35,962 nucleotides of DNA from Bacillota bacterium (GCA_012800795.1 JAAZIQ010000017.1:1-35962), one strand, 5' to 3'; shown: positions 1-8,515, numbered from the stretch's first letter. Made by a program: numbers and translations. Notes: a model not told the origin generated them from the letters alone.

Positions 1-2
1 AC

Positions 3-31
3 TTGACAGCTGCAAGACCATATTATAAAAT
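3..31 (+). promoter_or_regulatory. Probable sigma-A promoter of rplM-rpsI
   Basis: A perfect -35 box TTGACA (3-8) is followed after 17 bases by TAAAAT (26-31), one mismatch from TATAAT. It lies about 75 bases before rplM, leaving room for the leader described next. Upstream genes cannot be seen, so read-through from a larger ribosomal operon is also possible. Confidence 0.55.
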
Positions 32-45
32 ATTTTTGTGTCAAT

Positions 46-85
46 TCGCCGTTTCTGCCCCGTTAGCGGCGTATTGCAGATGTTT
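46..85 (+). promoter_or_regulatory. Probable L13 ribosomal protein leader
   Basis: The untranslated stretch before rplM holds the elements CGCCGTTTCTG, CCCCGTTAGCGGC and GTATTGCAGA. They resemble, from memory, the short structured leader found before rplM in Firmicutes (Rfam L13_leader), which is thought to allow autoregulation by L13. The resemblance is by eye; a covariance-model search was not possible. Confidence 0.5.
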
Positions 86-105
86 TCTGATCAAGGAGGA
101 TAAGT

Positions 106-537
106 ATGCATACCACATTTATGCCTAAGGCCGGGCAGGTCGAACGGAAATGGTATATCCTTGATGCCGCCGACAAGCCCTTGGGCAGAGTAGCTACAGA
201 AGTTGCCCGCATTCTTCGCGGCAAACATAAACCAATTTATACACCTCATGTGGATACCGGTGATCATGTCATTGTGATCAACGCCGCAAAAGCTGTGCTC
301 ACCGGGAAAAAAGCAGAGCAGAAATTTGCTTATCGCCACTCCGGTTATCCTGGTGGGTTAAAAAAGGTTTCCTATGGCACCCTAATGGCAACTAAACCAG
401 AAAGGGCTGTAATGCTAGCAGTGAAAGGGATGCTGCCGCGTAATCGACTGGGACGTGCGATGTTGAAGAAAGTTCGCGTTTATGCCGGCAGTGAGCATCC
501 CCATGAAGCACAACAGCCTGAGGTCTGGACATTTTAG
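106..537 (+). CDS. rplM: 50S ribosomal protein L13
   Basis: The 143-residue product matches L13 along its full length. It carries the family pattern [19 protein letters not shown] near the N-terminus, then [11 protein letters not shown] and the C-terminal [19 protein letters not shown]13 is an early-assembly protein of the large subunit that binds 23S rRNA. The ATG is preceded by AAGGAGGATAAGT, an ideal ribosome binding site. The gene is followed after 20 bases by rpsI, the usual Firmicute pair, and is probably co-transcribed with it from the promoter at 3-31. No oddities were seen. Confidence 0.97.
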   Translation: MHTTFMPKAGQVERKWYILDAADKPLGRVATEVARILRGKHKPIYTPHVDTGDHVIVINAAKAVLTGKKAEQKFAYRHSGYPGGLKKVSYGTLMATKPERAVMLAVKGMLPRNRLGRAMLKKVRVYAGSEHPHEAQQPEVWTF

Positions 538-557
538 GGTAGAAAGGAGGAAACTTA

Positions 558-950
558 GTGGCACAGGTTCAATATTATGGTACCGGTCGTAGGAAAAATG
601 CCATAGCCAGAGTTCGCCTTGTTCCCGGTAGCGGAGAAATCATCATTAATGGTAGAACACTCGATGACTACTTTGGCATGGAAACATTAAAGTCTATTGT
701 ACGTCAACCTTTAGCACTAACGGATACTGTAGGCAAGTTTAACGTGATTGCCAATGTTAAAGGCGGAGGAACCACAGGGCAAGCCGGCGCGATTAGACAT
801 GGCATTGCTCGCGCCCTTTTACAAGCTGACGGTAATTACCGTCCAGCTTTAAAAAGTGCCGGTTTTCTCACCCGTGATCCGCGGATGAAAGAGCGTAAGA
901 AATACGGTCTAAAGAAAGCCCGGCGTGCACCGCAATTTTCCAAGCGTTAA
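558..950 (+). CDS. rpsI: 30S ribosomal protein S9
   Basis: The 130-residue product is a typical S9. It begins with the [14 protein letters not shown] motif, has [19 protein letters not shown] in the middle and ends in the conserved basic tail QFSKR, which reaches the P-site tRNA in the 30S subunit. The start is GTG, set by the strong site AAAGGAGGAAACTTA immediately upstream; it gives the normal family length. The gene closes the rplM-rpsI unit and is followed by a rho-independent terminator. Confidence 0.97.
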   Translation: MAQVQYYGTGRRKNAIARVRLVPGSGEIIINGRTLDDYFGMETLKSIVRQPLALTDTVGKFNVIANVKGGGTTGQAGAIRHGIARALLQADGNYRPALKSAGFLTRDPRMKERKKYGLKKARRAPQFSKR

Positions 951-1012
951 TGTTGTTGTTTATTTACACACGAGTTTGTTTACAATTACAAAGTTTGCTT
1001 ATCGCAAGCGCC

Positions 1013-1048
1013 AACCGTCAGGGGGTTCATTCCCTTTGGCGGTTTTTT
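1013..1048 (+). terminator. Terminator of rplM-rpsI
   Basis: A stem of about 13 pairs (arms 1013-1025 and 1032-1044, with several G-U pairs) is followed by a run of six T. It lies 63 bases after rpsI and ends the ribosomal unit. Confidence 0.85.
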
Positions 1049-1225
1049 GTGTTCAAAAATAAAGATAAGCAAAATAAAAATCTGTATAATTAAGTAAATG
1101 TAATAAAAATTATAAAAGTTCAATGGTTAACATACCTAAGCTTCTTAATGGGTACAAAGGTTTATTATAATATTTCCCTTTAACGTCTTATTGATAAAAA
1201 CTCGTATGGTATAGTTCATGAGGTG

Positions 1226-1254
1226 TTGAAATGCGAAGGTGTATCTGATATAAT
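1226..1254 (+). promoter_or_regulatory. Probable sigma-A promoter of azlCD
   Basis: TTGAAA (1226-1231), a 17-base spacer and a perfect TATAAT (1249-1254) form a good housekeeping promoter. Transcription would start near 1261, leaving a leader of about 147 bases before azlC. The rest of the gap after rpsI (1049-1225) is AT-rich and shows no gene that I can support. Confidence 0.65.
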
Positions 1255-1346
1255 GCCAATATTATTGGGGAGAGCAATGCCTGGCTGCCAAAAATAAATG
1301 CTGTATAACAGAATCTAAACAAACAAACTTAAGTGTAACTTGACAC

Positions 1347-1376
1347 CACCAGTTGCTGTTATATGCAGAACTGGTG
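1347..1376 (+). promoter_or_regulatory. Leader hairpin before azlC
   Basis: CACCAGTT (1347-1354) pairs perfectly with AACTGGTG (1369-1376), and CTG/CAG inside the loop can extend the stem. The following sequence is T-rich (ATTTTCTAT) but lacks a clean T run. It could be an attenuator, a weak terminator or an operator in the azlCD leader. No T-box sequence is present. Confidence 0.45.
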
Positions 1377-1407
1377 ATTTTCTATAGTTTCGGAGGTGCA
1401 AGCTTAA

Positions 1408-2091
1408 ATGCCTTTGGACGAGGTATTTGCCGGTGCAAAAAAAGCCGTGCCTATTGTTTTAGGCTATTTACCGCTAGGATTTGCCTATGGTACCTTGGGG
1501 CGCCTGGCAGGCATTCCGTTGCCCTATATTACCATGATGTCACTGCTGGTTTTTGCCGGCAGCGGTCAGTTTATTGCTGTAAGTATGATTGCTGCCGGCA
1601 GCAGTGCCCTTTCTATTATTCTAACTACTTTTCTGGTTAATTTACGTCATTTATTGATGAGTGCTTCACTTTCAACACTTTTACCGGATATACCCCGCAG
1701 CGCACTGCCTTTGATAGCATTTTGGCTGACAGATGAAAGTTATGCAATGGCCTGTGGAGAGCTGCGCGTACACAAAAGGTCTCATTATTATATCCTTGGT
1801 TTATTTGGCACAGCTTATGCCGGTTGGGTTATCGGGGGAACGCTTGGCGGACTGTTAGGGAGCATCTTTAGCGGTACACAGGCTACTCTTACATTGGAAT
1901 ATGCTTTGTACGCCATGTTTATTTTCCTTTTAGTTATTCAGTTAACGGATAGAAAATTACTTTTGGCTGCCGTTATTGCCGGTTTGCTGTCCCTTGTTTT
2001 TTATTTAATTATTCCGGGTAGTTGGTATGTGATTCTTGCTACCGTTTGTACGGCCACATTGGGGGTGTTGATGGAAAAATGCCAAACATGA
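1408..2091 (+). CDS. azlC: AzlC-type branched-chain amino acid exporter, large subunit
   Basis: The 227-residue hydrophobic protein has the AzlC pattern: an N-terminal AVPIVLGYLPLGFAYG motif, then VFAGSGQFIA and LVNLRHLLMSASL. Several membrane helices follow. AzlC with its small partner AzlD forms an exporter of branched-chain amino acids and analogues in the cytoplasmic membrane. The ATG at 1408 is preceded by CGGAGGTGCAAGCTTA, a good binding site. The gene overlaps azlD by 13 bases, which implies coupled translation. The substrate is assigned from the family and not shown here. Confidence 0.9.
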   Translation: MPLDEVFAGAKKAVPIVLGYLPLGFAYGTLGRLAGIPLPYITMMSLLVFAGSGQFIAVSMIAAGSSALSIILTTFLVNLRHLLMSASLSTLLPDIPRSALPLIAFWLTDESYAMACGELRVHKRSHYYILGLFGTAYAGWVIGGTLGGLLGSIFSGTQATLTLEYALYAMFIFLLVIQLTDRKLLLAAVIAGLLSLVFYLIIPGSWYVILATVCTATLGVLMEKCQT

Positions 2092-2396
2092 TGCTTTTGA
2101 TTTTAGGGATGGCGATAGTTACTTATTTGCCCCGTTTTTTACCGTTGTACCTGCTGACAAAAATAAAAATTCCTGAAATAGTGGTAGCTTGGCTGCGCTA
2201 TGTTCCCGTGGCAGTTTTGTCGGCTCTTATTATGCCCGGCATTTTTACTGTTGACAAGCAATTTGCCGTTAGCTTTTCTCATCCCTATTTGCCGGCTAGT
2301 ATTTTGGCCTTTTTAGTTGCTTATCGTACCAAAAATATGATGCTAACGGTAAGTATAGGCATGGTAACAGTTTTGATTTGGCAGGTTATTTTTTAG
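2079..2396 (+). CDS. azlD: AzlD-type branched-chain amino acid exporter, small subunit
   Basis: The 105-residue protein has about four membrane helices and the AzlD signature MAIVTYLPRFLPLYLL near its start, with WLRYVPVAVLSALIMPGIF after it. The start at 2079 (MPNMMLL) is chosen because a longer reading would run far into azlC, while this start gives the usual family length of about 105 residues and a 13-base overlap. It forms the two-component exporter with AzlC. No clear terminator follows in the 104 bases before the next gene. Confidence 0.9.
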   Translation: MPNMMLLILGMAIVTYLPRFLPLYLLTKIKIPEIVVAWLRYVPVAVLSALIMPGIFTVDKQFAVSFSHPYLPASILAFLVAYRTKNMMLTVSIGMVTVLIWQVIF

Positions 2397-2500
2397 GTAT
2401 AGCAGTAAATTAGCAGGAAAAGGCTTACTTGTGTCAAAATAACAAATGGCTTATATTCTCAGCTATACATGAGTCATTGAAAAGAATCGAGTGAGATAAG

Positions 2501-3214
2501 ATGCCCAACCGCAAAAAAATTGCCAATTTGGTATTTATACTTGTTTTTTTCTTCACATTTATAGGCAGCTGCAGCAAGGGCTTAGCTTTTATACGGAAAA
2601 AGGCAATTAAAGGTGTTTTTATGCTGCCGCAAGGCGAGCTGGAGGAAAATATTCTTAAACTGGATGGCGAATGGGAATTTTACTGGCAGAAACTGCTTGA
2701 ACCAAACGATTTCCTTGAAAATACGTACAGTTTTGTTTATGTTGATTTGCCCAATTCTTGGTGTGGTTATAATTTTTCCGGCAGCGGTTATGCTACTTAT
2801 CGTTTACAGCTTAAGGCAGAGCAAAGTGGTAGGTTGGCGTTAAAATTGCCGAGAATACTTACTGCATATAAGTTGTGGATTAACAATGACTTGATAGCGT
2901 TTGCCGGCAGTGTAGGGCAGAACAGGGAAAGCATGGTACCGCAGTATTTGCCGCAGGTTGTTTTTTTTGAGGTGATGGAGGGAACAAACGAGCTGGTTTT
3001 GCAAGTTTCAAATTATTATCATCGTAGCGGAGGAGTATTGGAAAGTATTCTACTGGGCAGTGAGGAAAATATCCTTCATTTACGTTATAAAAATATTGCC
3101 CTGGAATTTTTTTTGTTTGGTAGTTTACTGCTGATGAGTTTATACCATCTGCTATTATTTTTTTTCGGCGAAAATATTATCCTCCGCTTTATTTTGGCCT
3201 TTTCTGTTTATTAA
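2501..3214 (+). CDS. 7TMR-DISM sensor, N-terminal part of a frameshifted diguanylate cyclase
   Basis: The reading frame gives 237 residues: a hydrophobic N-terminal segment (about residues 8-26), an extracytoplasmic galactose-binding-like sensor domain (LDGEWEFYW, then YATYRLQL and LWINNDLIAFAG), and the first membrane helix of a 7TMR-DISM unit ending YHLLLFFF. The frame then runs to a stop at 3214. In the -1 frame the membrane unit continues without break as FFRRKYYPPLYFGLF. The shift falls in eight T at 3158-3165. As written, this half would make a truncated sensor with no output domain. The sequence shows the shift directly; whether the gene is dead, slippery or misread is open. Confidence 0.75.
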   Translation: MPNRKKIANLVFILVFFFTFIGSCSKGLAFIRKKAIKGVFMLPQGELEENILKLDGEWEFYWQKLLEPNDFLENTYSFVYVDLPNSWCGYNFSGSGYATYRLQLKAEQSGRLALKLPRILTAYKLWINNDLIAFAGSVGQNRESMVPQYLPQVVFFEVMEGTNELVLQVSNYYHRSGGVLESILLGSEENILHLRYKNIALEFFLFGSLLLMSLYHLLLFFFGENIILRFILAFSVY

Positions 3215-3231
3215 TTGCAGTAAGGACTATC

Positions 3232-4428
3232 TTGGTAGGGGAAGGATTTTTAATTAGCCTTTTGCCTAGTTTTAACTGGGAGTTAGCGCATAAGATACAA
3301 ACCAATGCCTTTTATCTTGCCGTGCCTTTAGTGATGATGTTTTTTAAAACTCTTTTTCCCCATGATATAAACGCTACCATTTGCAAAATCACTGTCATTG
3401 TGGGATCAGTCTTTGCTGCACTGGTTATCCTTACACCGGCACGCACTTATACCCTTTTAAATCCTTTTTATCAGATTTTTACCATGGTTATGACTTTTTG
3501 TTTAACATATTTTTTATTAAAAAAAATTCGCCGGCGGGAAAAAGGTTTTAGATTAATATTTGTCGGTGCTTTATTTTTATTCTATACAAGCATTAATGAT
3601 ATTGTTTTTTTAAGTTTCTGGCTTAATGATTCTGCTTCTCCATTGTTACGCTTCATTTTCCGCACGGAAAATCTCTCTTCCTATGGACAGTTATTTTTTG
3701 CTTTTACCCAATCTTTATTGTTGGCACAAGAGTTTTCCCATGCACTGGAGCAGGAGGAAATTACAAGTATCAAGCTCAAAGAAATGAACCTTAATTTAGA
3801 TGAACTGGTGAGGCAACGTACTCAGGCTTTGGAAGCATCAAAAAGAGAGATTGCCCTGCAAAAAGCAGAATTGGAAGAAACAAACAGGGTGCTTTATCTC
3901 CTTTCATTAAAGGACCCATTAACTAATCTTTGGAACAGGCGGCATTTTGACGAGTGTTTCCGGATAGAATGGAATCGCGCCTTAAGGTATAAACGTCCTC
4001 TTTCTTTGATGATGATAGACGTTGACAATTTTAAGGAATACAATGACTATTACGGACACAAAGCAGGCGATGAATGCCTGGTGATAATAGCACAGACATT
4101 GAAGGATGCCTTTAAACGGGGCACAGACCTAGTGGCTCGCTATGGGGGAGAAGAATTTATTGTTATTATGGCGGAGATAAGCCGGGAAGAAGCCATTGCC
4201 AGAGCAGAGTTTGTGAGAAAAAAAATAGAGGATTTGCGCATACCTCATAAAAAATCCCCGGTTAGTGACTATATTACGGTAAGTATTGGTGTAGCCACAT
4301 TGATTCCTGATGAGACACTTTCTGCCAATGATTTATTTGCCATGGCTGACCAAGCCCTATACCAGGTGAAAGAGGGCAGCAGAAATAGTGTTGCTTTCCG
4401 AGACTATATCATGCCGGCCAAAGAATAG
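3232..4428 (+). CDS. 7TMR-DISM diguanylate cyclase, C-terminal part (GGDEF)
   Basis: This frame holds the remaining membrane helices (LAVPLVMMFFKTLF onward), a coiled linker (about residues 175-220) and a complete GGDEF domain. Visible residues are DPLTNLWNRRHF, the metal-binding MMIDVDNFK, the active-site GGEEF and, five residues before it, an RGTD inhibitory site (RxxD). The enzyme should make cyclic-di-GMP. Homology in this frame extends upstream of 3232 to about 3164, so the true product probably fuses with the preceding part (2501-4428). A TTG at 3232 with TAAGGA upstream could allow separate translation. The intact catalytic site argues against long-standing decay. Confidence 0.8.
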   Translation: MVGEGFLISLLPSFNWELAHKIQTNAFYLAVPLVMMFFKTLFPHDINATICKITVIVGSVFAALVILTPARTYTLLNPFYQIFTMVMTFCLTYFLLKKIRRREKGFRLIFVGALFLFYTSINDIVFLSFWLNDSASPLLRFIFRTENLSSYGQLFFAFTQSLLLAQEFSHALEQEEITSIKLKEMNLNLDELVRQRTQALEASKREIALQKAELEETNRVLYLLSLKDPLTNLWNRRHFDECFRIEWNRALRYKRPLSLMMIDVDNFKEYNDYYGHKAGDECLVIIAQTLKDAFKRGTDLVARYGGEEFIVIMAEISREEAIARAEFVRKKIEDLRIPHKKSPVSDYITVSIGVATLIPDETLSANDLFAMADQALYQVKEGSRNSVAFRDYIMPAKE

Positions 4429-4468
4429 CATTCTGCAATTTTTATTTTACAAGAGAGGAGTTCCTGTT

Positions 4469-4690
4469 TTGAAGAAATTAATTTTTGGTGCTCTTGTTTT
4501 TTTATCTGGAATTGCCGGAATATTAGTATTGTTAGTTTTAGCCGTGAACAATCCCTGGGATTATAATGGCATAACGGGGATACGAGGTTTTTTACAGGGT
4601 TCTCAAACTTTATGGATTTTTATTATCTTTATTATTATGTTCATTGGGGGACTGGCGATCTGTTTTTATGAAGCTTATTTTAAGAAATAA
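4469..4690 (+). CDS. Small two-helix membrane protein
   Basis: The 73-residue protein has two membrane helices (about residues 4-27 and 48-66) joined by a polar loop with NNPWDYNGITGIRGF, and ends in KK. I do not recognise a family. The start is TTG at 4469, chosen because GAGAGGAG lies 8 bases upstream; an ATG at 4388 in the same frame would overlap the cyclase gene and lacks such a site. It sits between the GGDEF gene and a MetE-like gene with no visible link to either. Confidence 0.65.
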   Translation: MKKLIFGALVFLSGIAGILVLLVLAVNNPWDYNGITGIRGFLQGSQTLWIFIIFIIMFIGGLAICFYEAYFKK

Positions 4691-4756
4691 CTTTAGAATT
4701 TATAAGTTAGTATTAGTATTGTGATATACTTATGGCAGCTGTTCTAGGAGGTTAAT

Positions 4757-5836
4757 ATGCATAAACAATATTGGGGGGATATTACTGCCATTGGCAGTTT
4801 ACCTGATATCGGCACACAAGAAGGACTGCAGTTAGTCTTACAAAGTTTGCCGCGCATTCCGCATTGGCCGCAATTCCCAAAGCGTCCGCAAGAATATTTA
4901 ACGCATCAGTTTTTGCAGGTATTAATTGAGCATGACATTATGGAAGTTTCCCCAAACGGTAGTCCCCTTATCAACACCGAACGACCGCAGTTTATAGAGG
5001 GACTAACTGCCTTTTACGAAACATATCTAGAGGCAACCGGCGGCAATTCGGCAGCATTAGAAAAATTTGCTATCCCCCAGTGGGCAGGAGAAGGTTTTGC
5101 CGCTTTAATTAAGGAGTTAAAAAAGAACAGTTATGTAAAGCCTGTCTATGTAAAGGGGCAGTTGGTGGGGCCTTTAACGGCGGGCTTGCAGATTATGGAT
5201 AATAATATGATACCTGTTTTTTATGATGACCAGCTTCGCGATGTGGTGCTAAAAGCATTAACCATGAACATACGCTGGCAGGTAAAGCAGCTTGCGAGTA
5301 CTGGCTTGCCTGTAATGATCTTTCTTGATGAAGGTTTGCTGCATGCTTATGGACACCGTGATTTTCTGGGCATTAGCGCTAAAATGATTACTAACGCTTT
5401 TAGTGAGTTAATTACTGCCATTAAAGATAATGGTGCCGAAGCAGGGGTGCACTTTTGTTCCCGTGCTGACTGGGAGTTGTTATTTCCCGCTCGGCCGGAT
5501 ATTTTAGCTTTTGATGCTTACTCCTATTTTTCCGGCATGTTGGCCGCGGCAGATAAAGTGGACGTTTTTCTGGCAGAAGGCGGTACCATTGCTTGGGGAC
5601 TTATACCATCCTACGAAGCTTGTTTTAATGAGACGGCGGCCGGCCTGTGTCAGCGCTGGCAGGATTATATCAAACGCCTGGAAGAAAAAGGTGTGGACGG
5701 CGAGCGCCTTCGCACCCAGTACTTAATTACCCCCAGCTGCGGAACTGGCTTTTATACGCCGGAGATTGCGAGGCGAGTATACCGGCTCTTACGGGAAACG
5801 GGGGAGCTGATTGATAAAACACGTTTTGCTTTTTAA
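4757..5836 (+). CDS. MetE-like protein of the UROD/MetE superfamily
   Basis: The 359-residue product resembles the C-terminal catalytic barrel of cobalamin-independent methionine synthase. It has GVHFCSRADW (His-x-Cys, like the MetE zinc ligands), FLAEGGTIAWGLIP and TPSCGTGFYTPEIARRVYRLL, which supplies the last cysteine. The N-terminal ITAIGSLPDIGTQEG is also typical. MetE proper is about 750 residues, so this is a single-barrel core-MetE type; such proteins may move methyl groups between a corrinoid or other donor and a thiol. The exact substrate cannot be read from sequence. CTAGGAGGTTAAT precedes the ATG. A strong bidirectional terminator follows. Confidence 0.75.
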   Translation: MHKQYWGDITAIGSLPDIGTQEGLQLVLQSLPRIPHWPQFPKRPQEYLTHQFLQVLIEHDIMEVSPNGSPLINTERPQFIEGLTAFYETYLEATGGNSAALEKFAIPQWAGEGFAALIKELKKNSYVKPVYVKGQLVGPLTAGLQIMDNNMIPVFYDDQLRDVVLKALTMNIRWQVKQLASTGLPVMIFLDEGLLHAYGHRDFLGISAKMITNAFSELITAIKDNGAEAGVHFCSRADWELLFPARPDILAFDAYSYFSGMLAAADKVDVFLAEGGTIAWGLIPSYEACFNETAAGLCQRWQDYIKRLEEKGVDGERLRTQYLITPSCGTGFYTPEIARRVYRLLRETGELIDKTRFAF

Positions 5837-5874
5837 AACATATAACTTGTAGATTAAAAAATATAGCTGAATTG

Positions 5875-5916
5875 AAAACAGGTGGTTGGCATTGTGCTAA
5901 CCACCTGTTTAATTTA
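5875..5916. terminator. Bidirectional terminator between convergent genes
   Basis: AAACAGGTGGTT pairs with AACCACCTGTTT around a short loop, giving 12 or more pairs flanked by A-rich and T-rich sides. It lies between the MetE-like gene (plus) and the ferritin-like gene (minus) and can serve both. Confidence 0.85.
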
Positions 5917-7185
5917 TAAGCCGATGCCGGCTAATTGTTTTTGTTTTTCTCTACCGAGTTTGACGTTATCGGTAGTTCTGTTGCGTAGGGATTCTATGGG
6001 ATTGGGCTTGTCTTCATAGCGGTAATCTTTTCCTTTTCTCAGTTGACACTGTTCTATAACGACATGGCTGGGTACAGTTTTTACATCATGATTAACTGTG
6101 TCCTGATACCAGAAGAAAGTATGATTATCAGGCAGATCATTAACATTTTTAATAACTTCTTTGTCGCCAGTATTTTCAACCGTTTCCGCAAGAACTTTAC
6201 GTACATAGTCTTTGGTATTTTGGAACTGCAGCAGTTTGGGGAATTTACCGTCGCCCACCACTTGCTGCCAATCCTTCTTCTCATGCTGAGCCAAGAGGTC
6301 TTTTGCCCGGTGAAGCTGGGCGATTTCCTGAGCCAGGTGCATTTCCCAAATAGATTTGATATAAGGATCTTTTTCGTCCTGATAGAAGGAATAGTAGAGA
6401 TAGCACTCGTTATATTTATGCAGTAGAAGCATTTCCAACCATGTACAATTAGGATCAATTAAAGCACCGTATTGGGTAACATGAACTTCTTCAACCATTG
6501 CTATTTCTTGATAAAGCTGGCGTCCCAAGTCATTGTAATAAGCGGGTCCTAAATTCATATAGAAATTCATTGTTTGCTGTTCAGCGGCGGTGATGGTTAA
6601 GATATTAAGTTTAGTACGGATATCTGCATTTTTAAAATTAATATATCCTCTAACTGTATCATTGGGATGACGGTGATGAGCAATTGTAGGCCGCCCCGGG
6701 TATATTTCCACATATTCTTTTACTAATTTTTGGGCCGGAATGTTTTTGTCTAGGTCCATTAAATTGGCATAGCGGTATAAATGATCAAAATCCTCCAGCA
6801 GAGCAAGGTCCAGTGTTTCCTTTACATAGAAATCCGGTTCATTTTGAGCGAGCCAGGCCGTCAAATCAACGGCAACATGTTCGTAACCAATGGTTGTTTC
6901 CAAAGGTGTTTCCCCTATAGGAGAAAGCCAATTGATCCGCTTTTGCTGTAGTTGGTCAATGCGGCGCCCAAATGCCAAATCGCGGCGCAGTTCATTGTCA
7001 GTGCAGTGGCGATGGAATTGATGTGAAAAGAGTGCCGATTCCACTTTTATACCGTTCATAAGAATAATGCGCACTTTTGTGTAGGGATCGGCTTCGTGCT
7101 TATCGTACGCTTTGGGATAAATGGTTTTCCAGTCCATAATCGCTTCGCCCAGCAGCATGGGTTTTTCGTCAAAAGGATTGAACAT
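5914..7185 (-). CDS. Putative ferritin-like helical protein of unknown function
   Basis: The 423-residue soluble protein does not match a family that I can name. Its central half is helical and has acidic/histidine motifs spaced as in di-iron ferritin-like proteins: LLEDFDHLYRYA, VEEVHVTQYGA, LLHKYNECYLYYSF and MHLAQEIAQLHRA. In between is HHRHPNDTVRGY. I infer a possible di-metal four-helix bundle; this is not proven. The start at 7185 (MFNPFDEKP) is chosen over upstream codons because GGAAGGAGA lies just before it. It stands alone, downstream of the rtcB terminator. Confidence 0.7.
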   Translation of the reverse strand: MFNPFDEKPMLLGEAIMDWKTIYPKAYDKHEADPYTKVRIILMNGIKVESALFSHQFHRHCTDNELRRDLAFGRRIDQLQQKRINWLSPIGETPLETTIGYEHVAVDLTAWLAQNEPDFYVKETLDLALLEDFDHLYRYANLMDLDKNIPAQKLVKEYVEIYPGRPTIAHHRHPNDTVRGYINFKNADIRTKLNILTITAAEQQTMNFYMNLGPAYYNDLGRQLYQEIAMVEEVHVTQYGALIDPNCTWLEMLLLHKYNECYLYYSFYQDEKDPYIKSIWEMHLAQEIAQLHRAKDLLAQHEKKDWQQVVGDGKFPKLLQFQNTKDYVRKVLAETVENTGDKEVIKNVNDLPDNHTFFWYQDTVNHDVKTVPSHVVIEQCQLRKGKDYRYEDKPNPIESLRNRTTDNVKLGREKQKQLAGIGL

Positions 7186-7266
7186 AGCCAGTCTCCTTCC
7201 TTTTTGTATTTTCCTTTTCATTATTTTCAAACCGGTGAAAAACTATGCAAAAGGTCAAGAAAACAG

Positions 7267-7290
7267 AAAACCCACATAAGTGGGTTTTCC
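7267..7290 (-). terminator. Terminator of rtcB
   Basis: On the minus strand AAAACCCACTTATGTGGGTTTT forms a compact stem with a T-rich tail right after the rtcB stop. It separates rtcB from the ferritin-like gene. Confidence 0.8.
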
Positions 7291-7291
7291 T

Positions 7292-8515
7292 TTAGGATGC
7301 TTTAAAGTTGTACAATGGTTTAATAATATCAATAATTTCTACGGCGTCTTCAATGTTTTTTACGATTTCCTCCAATGGCTTATATGCCATCGGTGCTTCG
7401 TCCAGGGTGCTTTTCTTTACTGAGCTTGACCAGACATTCTGCATGGTGGCCTGAAAATCAGCCAAAGATAATTGTTCTCTAGCCTGCTTGCGGCTCATTA
7501 TTCTGCCTGCGCCGTGTGGAGCGGAAAAGTTCCAGTCAGGATTTCCTTTTCCTACTGCCAGAATACTGCCGTCACGCATATTGATGGGAATAAGCAGCCT
7601 TTCTCCCTGCTGTGCGGAAATGGCTCCTTTGCGTAAAATCAACTGCTCTGTATCAATATAGTTATGGATAGTCTGAAATTTATCCAGAGAATCATAATCC
7701 AGCTGGAAAACACTGCCAACAATTTTTCTGGCCATCACTTCTCTGTTGATCTCGGCATATTTTTGGACAATCTTCATATCGTGTAGATAATCTTGCATTA
7801 ACCGACCTTCCAAATAGGCAAGATCTTTAGGAATTTTGCATTCAGTTTTATATTTTTGCTTTAGTTCTGCCAATGCTTTTTTAATTTGTTTTCTTTTTCC
7901 CTGTTCTTTGTAGCTTTTTATAAGGGCTTGCTTGTCAGCTTCGAATTGATCATTTTCCCCACTATGATATGCAACGGCCTTTTTCTGATAGTGTGTTGCC
8001 ACCTGATGTCCTAAATTGCGGCTGCCGCTATGGACAACTAAATATTTGACGCCGTCTTTATCTTGGTTCACTTCAATAAAATGATTACCACCGCCAAGGG
8101 AACCTAAAGCACGGTTAAACTCTTTGGCTGATTTGGGAATTTCGCGAAAGCAAATTAGCTCCTCAATTTGTTTTATATAGTCGGTTTGCGGTTGTTTATT
8201 TATGGCAAAGCCGCAGGGAATATTGGCTCTAATATAATCATCCAGCTTCTGAAAGTCTATTTCAATGTCACCTAGCACGACAGTCAGCATTCCACAACCA
8301 ATATCCACCCCCACAAGATTGGGCACCACTTTATCTTTAATGGTCATTGTGGTTCCTATTACACAGCCTACCCCCGCATGAGTATCGGGCATGATACGTA
8401 TTTTACTTCCCTGTACAAACTCCTGGTTGCAAAGATTAATAATTTGGGAAATAGTTTCTTCATCAACATTATCTGTAAACACCTTAGCGGTATTATATTT
8501 ACCTTTTAATTTCAC
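7292..8515 (-). CDS. rtcB: RNA-splicing ligase RtcB
   Basis: The 407-residue protein is a full-length RtcB, a GTP- and manganese-dependent ligase that joins RNA 2',3'-cyclic-phosphate ends to 5'-OH ends. Visible motifs are MPDTHAGVGCVIG, the metal-binding GVDIGCGM, GGGNHFIEV, HSGSRNLGH and PHGAGRIMSR, whose histidine is the guanylylation site. The start is GTG at 8515: AGGAGG lies 9 bases upstream, and the resulting MKLKGKYNTAKVF fits the family start. No RNA repair partner (Archease, RtcA) is adjacent. It has its own promoter and terminator, so it appears monocistronic. Confidence 0.95.
   Translation of the reverse strand: MKLKGKYNTAKVFTDNVDEETISQIINLCNQEFVQGSKIRIMPDTHAGVGCVIGTTMTIKDKVVPNLVGVDIGCGMLTVVLGDIEIDFQKLDDYIRANIPCGFAINKQPQTDYIKQIEELICFREIPKSAKEFNRALGSLGGGNHFIEVNQDKDGVKYLVVHSGSRNLGHQVATHYQKKAVAYHSGENDQFEADKQALIKSYKEQGKRKQIKKALAELKQKYKTECKIPKDLAYLEGRLMQDYLHDMKIVQKYAEINREVMARKIVGSVFQLDYDSLDKFQTIHNYIDTEQLILRKGAISAQQGERLLIPINMRDGSILAVGKGNPDWNFSAPHGAGRIMSRKQAREQLSLADFQATMQNVWSSSVKKSTLDEAPMAYKPLEEIVKNIEDAVEIIDIIKPLYNFKAS

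Noticed and set aside
6043-6426. Long open frame on the plus strand inside the ferritin-like gene
   Set aside because: No ribosome binding site; it overlaps fully with a well-supported minus-strand gene.
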